DNA of 64,000 bases from Trogon surrucura (taxonomy: Eukaryota; Chordata; Aves; Trogoniformes; Trogonidae), in contig CM036617.1 in the NCBI GenBank assembly GCA_020746105.1, positions 21,954,037-22,018,036 on the forward strand. The letters run 5' to 3'. This document shows, one piece after another, positions 11,143 through 23,900 of the stretch (positions are counted from its first letter, which is position 1; every line of letters begins with the position of its first letter). The notes under the pieces were generated by a model. The model made no database searches, was not told where the DNA came from, and saw only the letters and a program-made list of their open reading frames with translations. The translations under genes and the position numbers were made by a program.

Positions 11143-14100
11143 GAGCAGAAGAAGCCAGCTCCAGCCATAGGGACACCACCACTGAGGTGGTTCCTCCATG
11201 CACCAGAAGAGTCCCACATCTGGACCACAGTGGGACAAAGACTTGAAGTTTGGATTTCCCAGATTCCTTCACAATTTTTGTATATATTTTAGTACATAAC
11301 TCAGTGTTATCTCTTCTTAGATCAAGGTATCCTACTATTACAGCTTCCTTTTGAGAAACTGATCCAAATCATGTTATTCAGTGATCAGATTTATATAATG
11401 TCAGTGACTGAAGAAGGTAGATTTGATATGTCTTAGTGAATTACTGGAGACAGAAGTCCTGTAGCCATGTATAAAAGCTTGCAACAAAAAGAGAGACTGA
11501 ATAAAGAATTCATAAAGTCCAATGAGAAAAATATAAGGTGTAATGAAAAATATAAAGAATGTGAAGTTCATGTCTGCAGTCCAGGTAGGAAAAAATAATC
11601 CTCCTTAAGAGCTTAGCAATGGATATATAAAATACTTAATGCCGAAGCCCTGAATTAGAAGAAACTTGGCATCTGCATCAGCATTTGCAGAATCAAAGTT
11701 CACATTGAAATGAGGTTTCCCTCTTTCAGCTTTTCAGTTTTCTGTTTTTCCTTCAGCCCCCCTTTCCCTTGCACCCACCACCACAAAGTCTCTTTTTTCC
11801 TTGTTTGTTGCCAACATGCAGAAAAGGCCTTTTTCCCAGCCCCATCTGATGAAAAAAACATCAAACTCAGTGAGATGCAAATAAAAATGTCATCTGGTTT
11901 CACGTTTTAAAGTGCCTGACCTTTTGTGTTTATAATTTTAAAAATTACTTAATTTTAAAACCTCAGACTTTAAAGGATATATGCATTATGCCCCGAAAAC
12001 TAGCATAAAGGCAAAGGATAAGGAAAACAGGTTTCTAAATGAACATTTTTTAAATTTTTTTTCTCTGACAAGATTTTACACAAGCAACTGCAACAGTGGA
12101 ATAGTTAATCAGTTGCATGATACTTAACCCTTTGGATGTCAACTTTAATCTATATTTTTTAAAGGAATCAACACTTTTTGTGCACTTGCCCTGTTTGCCT
12201 CCCAGGTTATGCTTTTAGGACAAGTACATTCTCCTCTCCTCAGCTGGCCACCAGGTGAAGGCTCTGGGCTCTCATTTTACATGTGTTTTGCTGCCAGTTA
12301 TGCTGCTGTCCCAGAAGAATAACTGAGAGAAGTTAAGACCTCTGAGTCACTGGCACTTCTGTGTCTAAAAATGCAGTCTTTGGAAGAAAATAATTTATTG
12401 CCACATTGCCTACAGGCACAACTGGGCACTCTAAAAAAAGATCAGAGTTTCACGGGTTGTGTCCATAACACCTGCTGAAGTACAATCTTGAGATGACAAG
12501 TGTGTGTGTGTGTAAACGTATAAAACCAGGCTCACATGTGAGCAAGTCTAACTACAGGGTTAGAGCAAAGCCACAAGGACAAGCATCACTCCCATGTCCC
12601 ACATCCTTGGGACCCCCCCGCATAAGGGACACACACTTCTTCAGGCTGCGGAGGTCCCCAGGTAGCTCTTTTTCAAGCACCTTGTGTTACCTCCTAATGC
12701 ACAATGGCTGAAGCAAAGACCAAAGGAATTAACTCTGATTTGGGCTTACATCACTTTTTGCTCCCGTTTGATTTCTTCAGGAGAAGTAAACTGCACATGC
12801 CTCAAGGCAGAGCATGGCTGGGGCATGAAGAGGGAAGCTGCAGGGATGACCAGCCACAACCCTCCCCGGCTGCCACCTCCCCGCAGAGGTGACACAGCTG
12901 CAGAAGCCACAAATTGCTGTCAAAGCTGGAGTCCCTGCTGCTGCATGGGAGTCTCACAACAGAACAAAAACTACTCATCCTCAGTTAACAGGGAGGCAGG
13001 TCATCTCCTGCGGCTACGCTTCCTGCCGCAGCGGGGTGCGAGCTCCCCTGTCACGCAGAGACATAATTTGCTCTCCTTTGCAAAGCACAAGTGCCTTTGA
13101 TCCAGAGTCTGGATTAAAAGCTAACTTTGAAGATTTGCTAAATGACGCTACCTTTAAAACTTTCCTATAAATTAATTTAAGACCCAACAATTATCTTAGA
13201 AGACAATTTCCAAGTTCTGCAGCTGTGTTGCTGTGATCTCCTTTCACAGCAGGATCCCTTTACAGACTCCAAATACAGGGTATCCTCAGCCGCATTTTAC
13301 CCTGGGACATGACAGGTAGGTCCCAGGATACAGACTGAAAGTTATTTCTTGAAGTGAATTTCACTGCCAGAGGAAGCGGGGTCAGATGGCTAACACGGAG
13401 CCACAAGCAGGCTACAACCAGGGTTTTCCACACACAAGCCTGGTGCCAGAAAGATGGTCTAATTGCACCCCTCCATGACTGTCAAAAATAGCCTGGGGTC
13501 CTAAACAGCTTTTACAGAAGAGTGCTAGTAACTAACTGTATAGCAAACTTTTGTGCTACTTTGAAGTATTGTTCTAGGGTATTTTCGCAGTGCCTTTGAC
13601 TACAGACACTTCAAGAAACAGATCAGGCTGCCTGATTTCATTGCTGTGCCAGCTCTGTATTGTGGCTGGTAACTGTTATGTTAATGGCAATCACTGGGAA
13701 GCAATTTGCCAAACTAGAATAAGGTCATTACAATTTGCACCTAATAAATATAGGTGGATGCAAGAAAATGTATTAAAACATATTCCTACATTATTAAAAA
13801 TAAAAGCGTAGCACACAAGATAATTCCAGGGCTTCATAGCCTTACAATCTAATCAAGTACATATGCCCTTAGAAGTTTTATATATGCTAATGAGCTAAGG
13901 AACCGTTCAGAAACTCTATCAGCTTTTAAAAACATGTTGCTGTTGTCTGTTAGCCCTCTGTAAATACCATTTGCAGTAGTTTACAGACATCAGTGACCCG
14001 TACCGAGCAAAAGACCACTGCTGCTCAAATATGAATGATTTAGCTCTCTATGTGCTTCAACACTAGTGAAAATGCTTTTTACTTTACTCAGATAGACAGA

Positions 14101-14479
14101 GTGTGATCTGGAAGATTAATATGCCAATTTTTTTCCCCACTGCCACATATCATAAACAATCTCTGACCATGGTATGTTCGTGTGTCTTGTATGTACATTT
14201 ATCTTCTTCCCTGCAATTATTCCCTATAAGCATGTCAATAATTATGTGGGTTTTTTCCCCAGAAGACAAATGTTTTTACTGCCTTCCATTTTCATGCAAT
14301 TTAATTCTCTATTTTACATTCCTGGTTCCTTTTATATCTTTAGTTGTTTGTCTTGCCAGAGCCCCGGCCACCTGTCCAGCCCCAGCTCCCTCTCTGAGGC
14401 TACCTTCTTTTTGAAATGGTTTGTGATGTATTATTTGTTTCCAATTATAGCTAATTCTTCTCATTCTACATAGACGAAG
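11143..14479. other. Intergenic stretch, no gene recognised
   Basis: This is mostly AT-rich DNA with a GC-richer part at about 12.5-13.1 kb, where several short overlapping frames occur without any recognised domain. A short TG run lies at 12501-12513. No RNA gene or transposon was identified. Confidence 0.55.
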
Positions 14480-14990
14480 TGGTTTTTGTTAGATTAATGT
14501 TTCACCAGGCCAGAAACTACTGAGATCATCTAACCTAACTCTGAATAATAATGGCCACAGGACTGCCTTGAATTAACTTCCCTTTCAACTGGAGGAGACC
14601 TCTAGAAACACATAAGAACTTGATTTAAATTATTCCAGTGATGGTAAATCTACCACAAGCCATGATAAACTGTTCCAGAGTTTAATTAACATCTCTATTA
14701 AAAATGTGTGCTTTATTTGTAGTTTACATTTATCTGCTTCATCTTGCACCAACTGGATGTTATTAAAGCCTCGTTTGGTTTAGAGTTCAAAAAGCCTTTT
14801 CACAGCAAGTTTCTGGTTTTGATATAGGTACTTACGTGTTCATTGACTTTCTCACCCTGAGGCAAGGTTTTGAGGACTCTGGTCATTCCTACAACTCTTC
14901 ACCTTCTTGACATGTAGACATGAGACATTGGCACTTAGTTTTTTCTGAGTTCCCTGACTATTGGGACCCACAGTCCATATTTCAGTCTAA
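14480..14990 (-). mobile_element. Very old CR1-type LINE 3' fragment, minus strand
   Basis: The plus strand reads as the reverse complement of an ancient CR1 3' end of the kind common in turtles and crocodilians. Recognisable wording includes GAGATCATCTAACCTAACTC, CCACAGGACTGCCTTGAATT, CCAGTGATGGTAAATCTACC and GATAAACTGTTCCAGAGTTT, with a further weak match around AGGTACTTACGTGTTCATTG. It is far more diverged than the other CR1 copies here and has no reading frame. The call rests on remembered consensus, and the right edge is approximate. Confidence 0.62.
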
Positions 14991-17900
14991 ACTTTTGATC
15001 TATAGTCCCCTATTCACACATTTGAAGATGGAAATTGTCTTTTTCAGCAAAGCACCATTTTCAGATGACAATCCTCTTGAAAACTTCCTCCATAGAGGAC
15101 TGAGACAGGGAGGCACATGTCACAACCAACACCTACCAGGACATTATTTAGGAATTTAACTGTTACTACTAGTAGCATCAAGTTGTTACTGCTAATAGCA
15201 GGTAGTGGTACATTCAAAAGACATGCTCACAGTCACTGCTCACTGCCTGGCTGGAGCAGCCATTGAAAGGCCAGTCCCAGTGGTGTGCTCAGAAGCAAAG
15301 GATCATGCTGAGGCTTTGGGGGCTTCAGGTGGGTGCTCAGCAAGTTCCCTGAGGTCCTGTGCTTTGTGTGCAGCAACCACCACCTTCCTCAACACAGTCT
15401 GGGTTTTACAACCTCCACAGGTGCCAGCATGCCCTGAGAGCCTTGCACAAGCTCTTGGTGGCCTGAATTTATCTATGTGGATTTGCCAGGACCAGAAATC
15501 TCCCGAGCCGGTTGGCTAATGGTAGACTTTCACACTTCTTAGCACATAATTTTTTCTTCTTCAGCCTGCTGTTTCCAGGTCAGTATTTCTGCATCCACAT
15601 GCAGAGGGTCCAAAGAGACCATCTACACAAACTCACCCAGAAGATGATGCTCAGACCTTCTCCAGAGTCACTCCTTCCGAGGCCCCTTGGCTATAATTAC
15701 AACTTGAATACTCCTATCAGCGTGTGGACACTTCAATGTGCCCAAACATCTCTTTACAGCAAATTTCCAAAATTATTCAGACAATCCTGCACTCATGATC
15801 TGTCCTTATATTATAATTTACCTCTTCTCCAGGCATCTCAATATCAGAAAAAAGTTTCTTACGAGTGCCGAGAATCATTTTTACATGATCTTTCACACAG
15901 ATCATCTTGATGCTAAATATATACTCAAATATCTATAATAATAGCATGGAAAAACATACTATTGTTTCAGTGTTTAAAGATTTTATTTTTTTTTAAATGG
16001 TCTTCCTTCTCCCCCCCCAAAAAAGTGGAAGTGAGCTTTACATATTTCTCAGTCTATTGCAGGTGTTTAACACCTTTTTATCTTCAAAAGATAATAATGA
16101 GTGTAAAAAAATAACATTTGTCTACAACTCCTTGAAACTTCTAAAAATGTCATCTGAAATATATCAAAACTGTCTTTAAATACTGTATCATGTGTTTTTG
16201 AAATGAAGAATCTCACTGGTTCCTAACATCCTCTGTAGAATATTTTAGATTATATTATTTTATATATGCTTTGTACATCAAAGTAAATTTAAATTTAGAA
16301 ACAAGAACATAAATATCCTCAGCAGTAATTTTCTGCTACTTCCATGCATTTTAAACACTTTAAACAGGAATAAGTTAAGACAAACTAATCACTTAGATCC
16401 TCAAATATTCATATATTTCAACTTTTCACAGAAAAAAATTTTCATGACAGTGTTGGACACATTTGAGACCAATATGTATGCAATATATAGAAAAAATCAA
16501 ATGCAGTAAGAGATTCTGGCACTGATTTTTAAAGAACAAAATAAAATACCCCTAGATTAAAAACTGATACATGTAGCATTTGAGAGATGTATTATATTTT
16601 CCTTATCTACCTGAAAAAATATATAGGTCAAGGAGAAAAGAATGAACCTGGAGACAGCATTAAAAATTTTAAATCAAGTGTGTAATATAAATTAAGACAA
16701 TTATTTTAAAAAACAAGCAAGTAGAGTGAATATGAGAGAGTTTATAAAAGAGAATTTGTTGTGAGAAAAAGAGGGATACTCTTCTTACAGATTCCTTATT
16801 CCTCACTGCACATATCAGAATCAATTCTACTAGTAAATCGCTATTGCCCACCTCCATACACTAAGCTTTTCTTTTTTGAGAACTTCTCCCATATGTGCAC
16901 ATGTGTAAAATCAAACAATTCACTGAAGCGCAAGAGAAATTACTAATATTTCTGGACACTATGTGATGCCAGTATAAAATAAATTCTACACCATGAGGCA
17001 CTCTGTCGAACTGACTGATGTTTCTTCTCATACCTAGCTGATCCTGCATGAATATGCCACCTTTATCAAGAGTTATTCGTGTGTCAGGGTATGTAGAGTA
17101 TGAGGTTCTTACACAGAGCTACAGCAGCTCAGATTTGAAAGCATATGTAGTTTTATCCAGTAAAATAATCCTCCTGCAGAGCGCAATTCATGATGTGTTG
17201 CTTCTGTTAGGGCCTCCGTGTGCTCTGCAGAAAGATAGGCATTATTTTCTTCAGAGAGGACCCCAAATTTTACAGTACCTAACTGTAAATTGCCAGAAAT
17301 CTACTTTATGGAGCCTTACAATTCAGCTTACTATTTTAATAGGAACTATACATTCAGGAATGCTGCTTCTGTGCTATCTGGTAGTGATATAGTTTCATTT
17401 CATCTTTCAGTCTACATTTCATCTCTACTATGTTGTTGACTTGCCTTTTTAAGTTTAAACAAGCCTGGTACAGGGCAGATCCCACCTCTCAGCATTATTA
17501 TTTCTCGCTTTCTCTGTGACCTCAGGAAGACAATTCTTTTCCCACGAAATCATACAAATAAACCTACATATTTTCTCAAACTTCAGGGCCAGAAACATTT
17601 TAAAACTAGGGCTGGGAGCTTCTCTGGAAATTTACCAAATTATTCTGGAATAATTATTTCAATAAATTCCAGAAGCTTCACAAGTGTGGACACACCCTAG
17701 GAATAGAGACAACACTTCTGCAGCAAGGGGTGAATTCCACAACAAATCCTCTCCATAAATTACCACCTTAGCAAGCATGTAGCAATTCCTTTCCCTCTGC
17801 ACATCTGGTCTTGGTCTTAGCATCTGCCAACACATTCTGAATAGATATTTTTTATATGAGGGGGTTTTGTCCTCCTTTGTTGTTCTTATGGTCATAATTC

Positions 17901-20900
17901 TGACCTATTCCTTTGTAAAACTATCTGAGAATTCTCACCTAAAAAGGGTCACTGATTCAAAGCATTATTATCATAATTAGTTTTGTATTTAACTGTGAAG
18001 TTCTACTCGCTGCTTGCATGCCAGTAAGAACAATTTGACTCTTTTTGCTATTTCTGTATCAATAGGGGTGTGTGCTTGTTCTATGATAACTATTTTATGT
18101 CTCAGCACTTCTGTAACTTTGTCTTCTGTTAACTGGTCGCATCTCACATCCAGTGTGCTCACTATTTTCCGTTCTCATTCTTGTTGTTTTTCTAAGCCTC
18201 TTCAGCAGATTAAGACAAAAAAAAAATCAGACACAACTTTTTTCTTCTCAAATTGGCATAAACATATGTAAACAGAACAATGTGACAAGTATACAGCTAA
18301 TATTCTGTATTTTTGCCTGCAGGTGTGCATATCTGTATGTGCACATGCGCATTTGCCAGTTTATACATGACCAATTTTGACAGTTTACCATCCCCAAGTC
18401 ACAAGTGCTAGTTTCCAGGAAGCTGTGCAGGCACAAATTGTCTCAGGAATATTTTCCTTTGAACGGGAACCACTCAACCACTGGACCAAATGAAAATCAC
18501 TTAAACAAGGGATTACTTAAAGCAGTGAGAAAAGTGAGGCATGGTGTTACTAAAACATGATCAAAAGGAAAAATTATTAGTGACGCATTTAAAGAAGACA
18601 CAAGAGATTCCTTTATTCCTTTATGTAAAAGTATTTTAAGTACCTGCCATCAGAGTGACTATCCTTTTCCTATAAGCACTTGAAGTCTTCATGGGATCAA
18701 AGGCCATATGACACATACTGCATATCCCGAGATCTGTAGAGCAGGGGAAGCTCCAGGGATAGTTCAGAGGAGGAAGGTGGTAATAACACAATGGGAGTTC
18801 ATCTATCCTGCCATAATTTGGGGGACCACAGAGCACAGACCTTGGTGTTAATTTTCCTGCTGATGTCGGGTCTCCCCATCTTCTGTTTGTTCACCTCCTC
18901 CTGCAGTCAGAGGCCACATTATCCAGCTGTCTCGTGCCAGAGCACCACTGCTGACAGCTGTGTGCTATCGTCTTGGCACAGGAGCTGCATCTGAATTGCT
19001 TGCAAGTCGCAGCTGAAGGCCTGCAAGCTTTCTTACCCCAGGCTACGAGATATATGGAACTGTTTAAACTAATCTGGTTTCAAAGGGCAGATGGCAGTTT
19101 TGGTCCTGATCTTTTTGGCTTTAGCACAACTCTAGAGAGCTGAGTAGCCATAAAGTGGAAGCAGCATAATGCATGTCATATATCTTATCCAGTTTCACCA
19201 CTTAAAGCAGTAAAATTAAAAAGCAATCAATCAAAAAGCAGTTCTTAATCACTATTCCTTGGTAGGGTGGGAAAGGGCAAGAGAAAAGAAACCACTATGA
19301 ATATAAAACTAGCCAAGATCTCATTAAATGAATATGATCTCCTACAACACTTTAACTGTTGGCCCACCTCAATGCCTTTAAGGAATTCTGCACATGTGGC
19401 CCTTGTCACGCCACACCCAAAGCATTCGCTGCCTCCTCTGGAAAAGAGACATTCGAGGGCATCTCTGCCCCTAACCCCTCTTTAAGGCACCCACAGGAGA
19501 ACATGGTCACCGGTGACAGAAGGCAGGGCTGACACAGCAAGAGTCAAGACCAAGGGAGCTGGGATTCCTCCACAGGCCACAAAGTATCCCCGAAAGCGCA
19601 GGAGAGCTGCAGGTCATTCTCCTTTGCACAGAGCCGGGATGCCCTGATGTCTCAGTGGATAGTCCTACACCAGCCCTGCAGACTGCAATGTAAAATAAAG
19701 ATAACCTGTCCTGCTTGCAGATAACTAATTTGGACCCCAACAGCAACATAAAGTAACAGCATGGTGCTCAGTCCAGGCTAATTTGTCCTGCTCTTGGCAT
19801 CAGGCCACCTGTTCAGAGTGTTTCTGGCACCTGAGCTAGCTGGCACATCTCTGCACTCACTGCAGGGTCGGCACTCGGTTGGACCCTGGAATCAACACAA
19901 ATAAGGTGATTCCCAGGGAACCAGGGAAGCTACGGGACATCTAGCCAGATTGAGAGGGAATCTTTTTGCTAACAGAAGAGCAAAGAAAGTATTATTCGCC
20001 TTCACAGACTTTTAAAGGAGATTTTCAAACACATTCCTGACCGTATCTCGCATTATTTTTACTATGGGAAGAAGAAACCTAGGGTATTTTGATAACCTGG
20101 AAAAACCTGCTTAAGACTTCTGAGCTTACGGCATCTGTGTGTGCATATAAAACACTCTTAAAAGGTAGGTGTATGCATGGAACAACTACATCAGATTATA
20201 CACACCTTTTATGAAATTACATAAGCATGCAAAAGAGGGAGGCTACATGTAAAAGAGTGAACTACAATTGTCTGCATCAAGATAGACACAAGTTTCAGGA
20301 AATTATTTTGGCACGAGTCTTGCAATAGTAAATTAAGATATAAAGATAAAACATGGAACCATGACACATCTTCAGCTTAGATAAGGTCACATAGCATAAG
20401 ATACTGTAGAAATCTGTTTTTATGCCATGACAGGTGGCTACAGATTCCTGCCAGACAAATGACAGCTAACAGACAGCAGCACTTAGAGAACATAAATCAC
20501 AGAAACCAATTGTAATATTCAGAAATTCTAACAGTAAGAGCTTAAGTTACACTACGGGTGGGCAGAACAAAACAGACTTTGAGATCCATCAGGAAGTACA
20601 AGACTTAAAACATGGGAACAGGTTTGATTGTTCATACTAATTGAAGATCCCTCTAATTCTGCTCACAGTATCTTCTATCTTGCCCTCCTACTGAGAGGAG
20701 CAGTTACTTACTGGAAAACAAGTGAAAACGTGCTGCAGTGCACTGTGCACATAATACTTTGAAGTTAAATTTCACATTAGGAAATCTACAATTTAAGGCA
20801 GGTAAAGAAAAAGTTTCTTTCCAGTAAAGTGAATAGCTGTATTTACTTAAACCAGCATATGTGGCAATGAAAAAAAATCCCTATGTTTTTTACCTTTTGT

Positions 20901-23900
20901 AACTTAAACACTTTAAAATGTTTTAAATCATTAAATTTAAAACACTCATGCATTTTATATTTTCCAACATTTGTCTTGCTTGTTCAGTGTTAACATTCTG
21001 TTACCTGAGTAGTAGACAAGAATCTATATTTTGGTTTGGTTTTAGTCTATATGTCCTTCATTCTCTCTTCTATGAAGAGAAGCATGTAATTCAAGTAAGA
21101 ATTTCTACTATTATTTGATTTTGTAGCGACAAAAAATAGAAAGACAAAACTAAACTGAGGGGTCAAAATTTAGTACATACTGTATCTTTTGTTTGAGCAA
21201 GTGCACTTTTACAAAAGAAGCCCCTAGACAGACATAACAAAAATATCTAGAGATTCTACATTAGGCAGAATTTGCTATTTTGTGAATTATAAAACTGTTA
21301 AGGATGTCAAGCACGGGCCACTTGTGGCTTTCAGGAGTTTCTGTGAGAATTTTTATGTGTTGGTTTTTTTCCACTGAGCTGCTACAGGGTTTAATGTTTT
21401 CTTTCGAAGCATCTGACACCAGCTAATGTCACACAGGAGGCAGGGGCTGTGTCACCTTGGTGGGACCCTTGTACACATCAGGGCATACCAAGACCAATTC
21501 AATGAGAAAGGAAGTGTCAGATTACCAAAAATTTAGGGTGATCGGTTGTTCTAGTTATCACCTCTTTGCACTCAGTGGTTAGAAGTCAGAGAAAGGAACT
21601 CTATGAAGAAAACTCAGTAGCCTTATCACTGTGAATACAGTAGGAGAGCTCACAGCATAATTTGCTGGGAAATGTGGAAAAAACAAGTCCTCCAGCAAAA
21701 TCAAACAAGTCCAGACTTTGCAGAACTTGTGTTTATTTTTGCAAGTAGATGGAATTTTCAAACATTGGAATCTTTTTTTCTTTTTTTCTTTTCCCCCCCA
21801 AGTGAAAAGGTCAAAAAAGGACAATAAAGCAACTTTAAGTAGTTTTTGAAATTATTCTTTAGGTAAGTCACTATGTAACCACCTTCATGCTATTTGTAAA
21901 AATAACAAAATTGTAGTCATAAGAGGAAACTCCTTTGTTCCCTTTCTCCCTATCGTATTGAAAATGATACCCAGATATCAAAAAAGGAATTTACGTCATA
22001 TTATTACAAACATACGATGTTTATATTTTGCTATACCTACTAGATGGTTTCAACAGTTGGCCCCTTTTCCAGGTAGAGAACCTCTTAAGTACATCTCAGT
22101 ATTTCATTGATACGAAGAAAGAGCAAGGTCTCAGCTCCCTGACACAACATCACTCAGGGAACAGAAAGTATAGCTGCAAATCCTGCACCAGTTCGCCCTT
22201 AGCCCAAAAGCTTTTTGCCATGCCTTTGTCTGCAATATTGTATCACAGCGTTCTTTACAGTGTTCTGACTTTCTGCTACTTACTTAAGAGTTGCTTTGGT
22301 CTTTCTATTGCACCAGCCACCAAAACACACATCCTCCCCCATACATCCCCCACGTTCTCCACACTGAGGAACATCTGTAATATGCTTGCTATTCTTTCAG
22401 ACAGCTGAACCAAACAAGTTTGTTTTTCTCTTATGTTTATCTTGAAAGAAGGATCTCATTACACTAGGGGCTGGGAGATTAGAGAAGTTGCCGTGTCTCA
22501 GCTCAGTTGCTCATGCCCATTGTAAATGCAAACTCCAACAAAAGAAAATGACGTAAGTCAAAGTATGTCATAATGTTATACATAGGGAAAATTATCCTTT
22601 TTCAGCTATTAATAAATCAAAACGTCCAAGCAACTGGCTTCGAATAGACTTAACCCATTACAGTTACTATAGCTGTCACTGTTAAATAAAACTGCAGTAG
22701 CAGCAATTTGACACATTAAGTGTGATTAACAGTTACAAAGGCATTTGTAATTACTTGGAGGACACACCACAGGCATTAAATACAAACACTGGCACTTCAC
22801 ACAGGAGAATTTGTGGCAATTAAAGCTGGTCCTACATCTGACATGGCATAAAGAGGAAATCGGTCTCTCCAACGCCTGCAGCAGTCTCCTCTCTATCAAT
22901 GGAAATGGTTCAGCTGGAAATACATGGAAAGCCTTTGTGGGCTGTGTTTCTAAATTTCTCAGGGCACTTCTGTCCATTATAGTAATTCACTGAGTCACAC
23001 ATCAGGTTCTTTGCAGCTGCCTGAAAAAGAATAGGTGGGCCTGTGCTTACGTCTTCTGCCAGATAACATTGAATAACAGCATTGTGTAAGGCCAACACAA
23101 ACACAAAAAATGTCTTCCTGGCTATGCTGCACACAGAATTAAGACTATTTACTTTCTCCCTTTTAAAAATTCAATTCAATACTTTTTGCAGTGTTAGGTA
23201 TGCTTCCACTGCAGGCAAGATGTAATTATAGTGTACATAAGCAGAGCCTAGATAGCTTTAATTTATCCGGTTTGAGAGGTAACATCAGTAAAGGTGTGGC
23301 AGCACTGACTAGCAAAATCCAGAAAACCAAGTACTCACATGTCTTCATATAGCCTGGTGTAAAGCCAGTGCCACTGATACGGTTACCTGAGCTTGCTGTC
23401 AGCTAGATGAAAGCACATAATGCAATCACAGCTCCCAATGGCAATACACATAACCTCACTTGTTAAATTATTAAAGACTCTTTTATTTTGTACAGGGACT
23501 CTCCATGGGCTATTATTACTTATGGTGCAATTTTCCCATACTGAGGATGGCAGAGCTGTGGTGCAGACTCACAGGAAGCCCCAAAAGCATTTCTACCTTA
23601 TTCTGCTGGGGCAAACCCACACCAAGGGAGAAGATCTGACCTTTTCAGATAAGGTGTTATTTGAGTTCCTTTGCCCTCTCCAGTCTCTCTAGAGTCAGTA
23701 TACAGTTGTGCTTTTCTTGTTCCTTGTATTCAGGGAACTTAAAGAATGTAGGTAATTATGACTAATGGTCCCACTTCCCCTACCTGCAAGCATTCACAAA
23801 GGGCCAGCCATATCTCTGTTAAAAGTGTTTTAAAAGCAAGACAGAGAGTATTACAAATATGAATTTTAATATGATCTCAGCCACAAACTTTATTGCCTTC

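Noticed and set aside
12684..13100. 138-codon plus-strand frame in a GC-richer patch
   Set aside because: No domain, overlaps other frames of similar length, and has no promoter or splice context.
19506..19517. Perfect 12-bp palindrome GTCACCGGTGAC
   Set aside because: It looks like inverted nuclear-receptor half-sites, but a single short palindrome is expected by chance and nothing nearby supports function.
22726..23134. Two overlapping cysteine-bearing minus-strand frames
   Set aside because: They overlap in different frames, lack convincing splice sites and match no family that I recognise.
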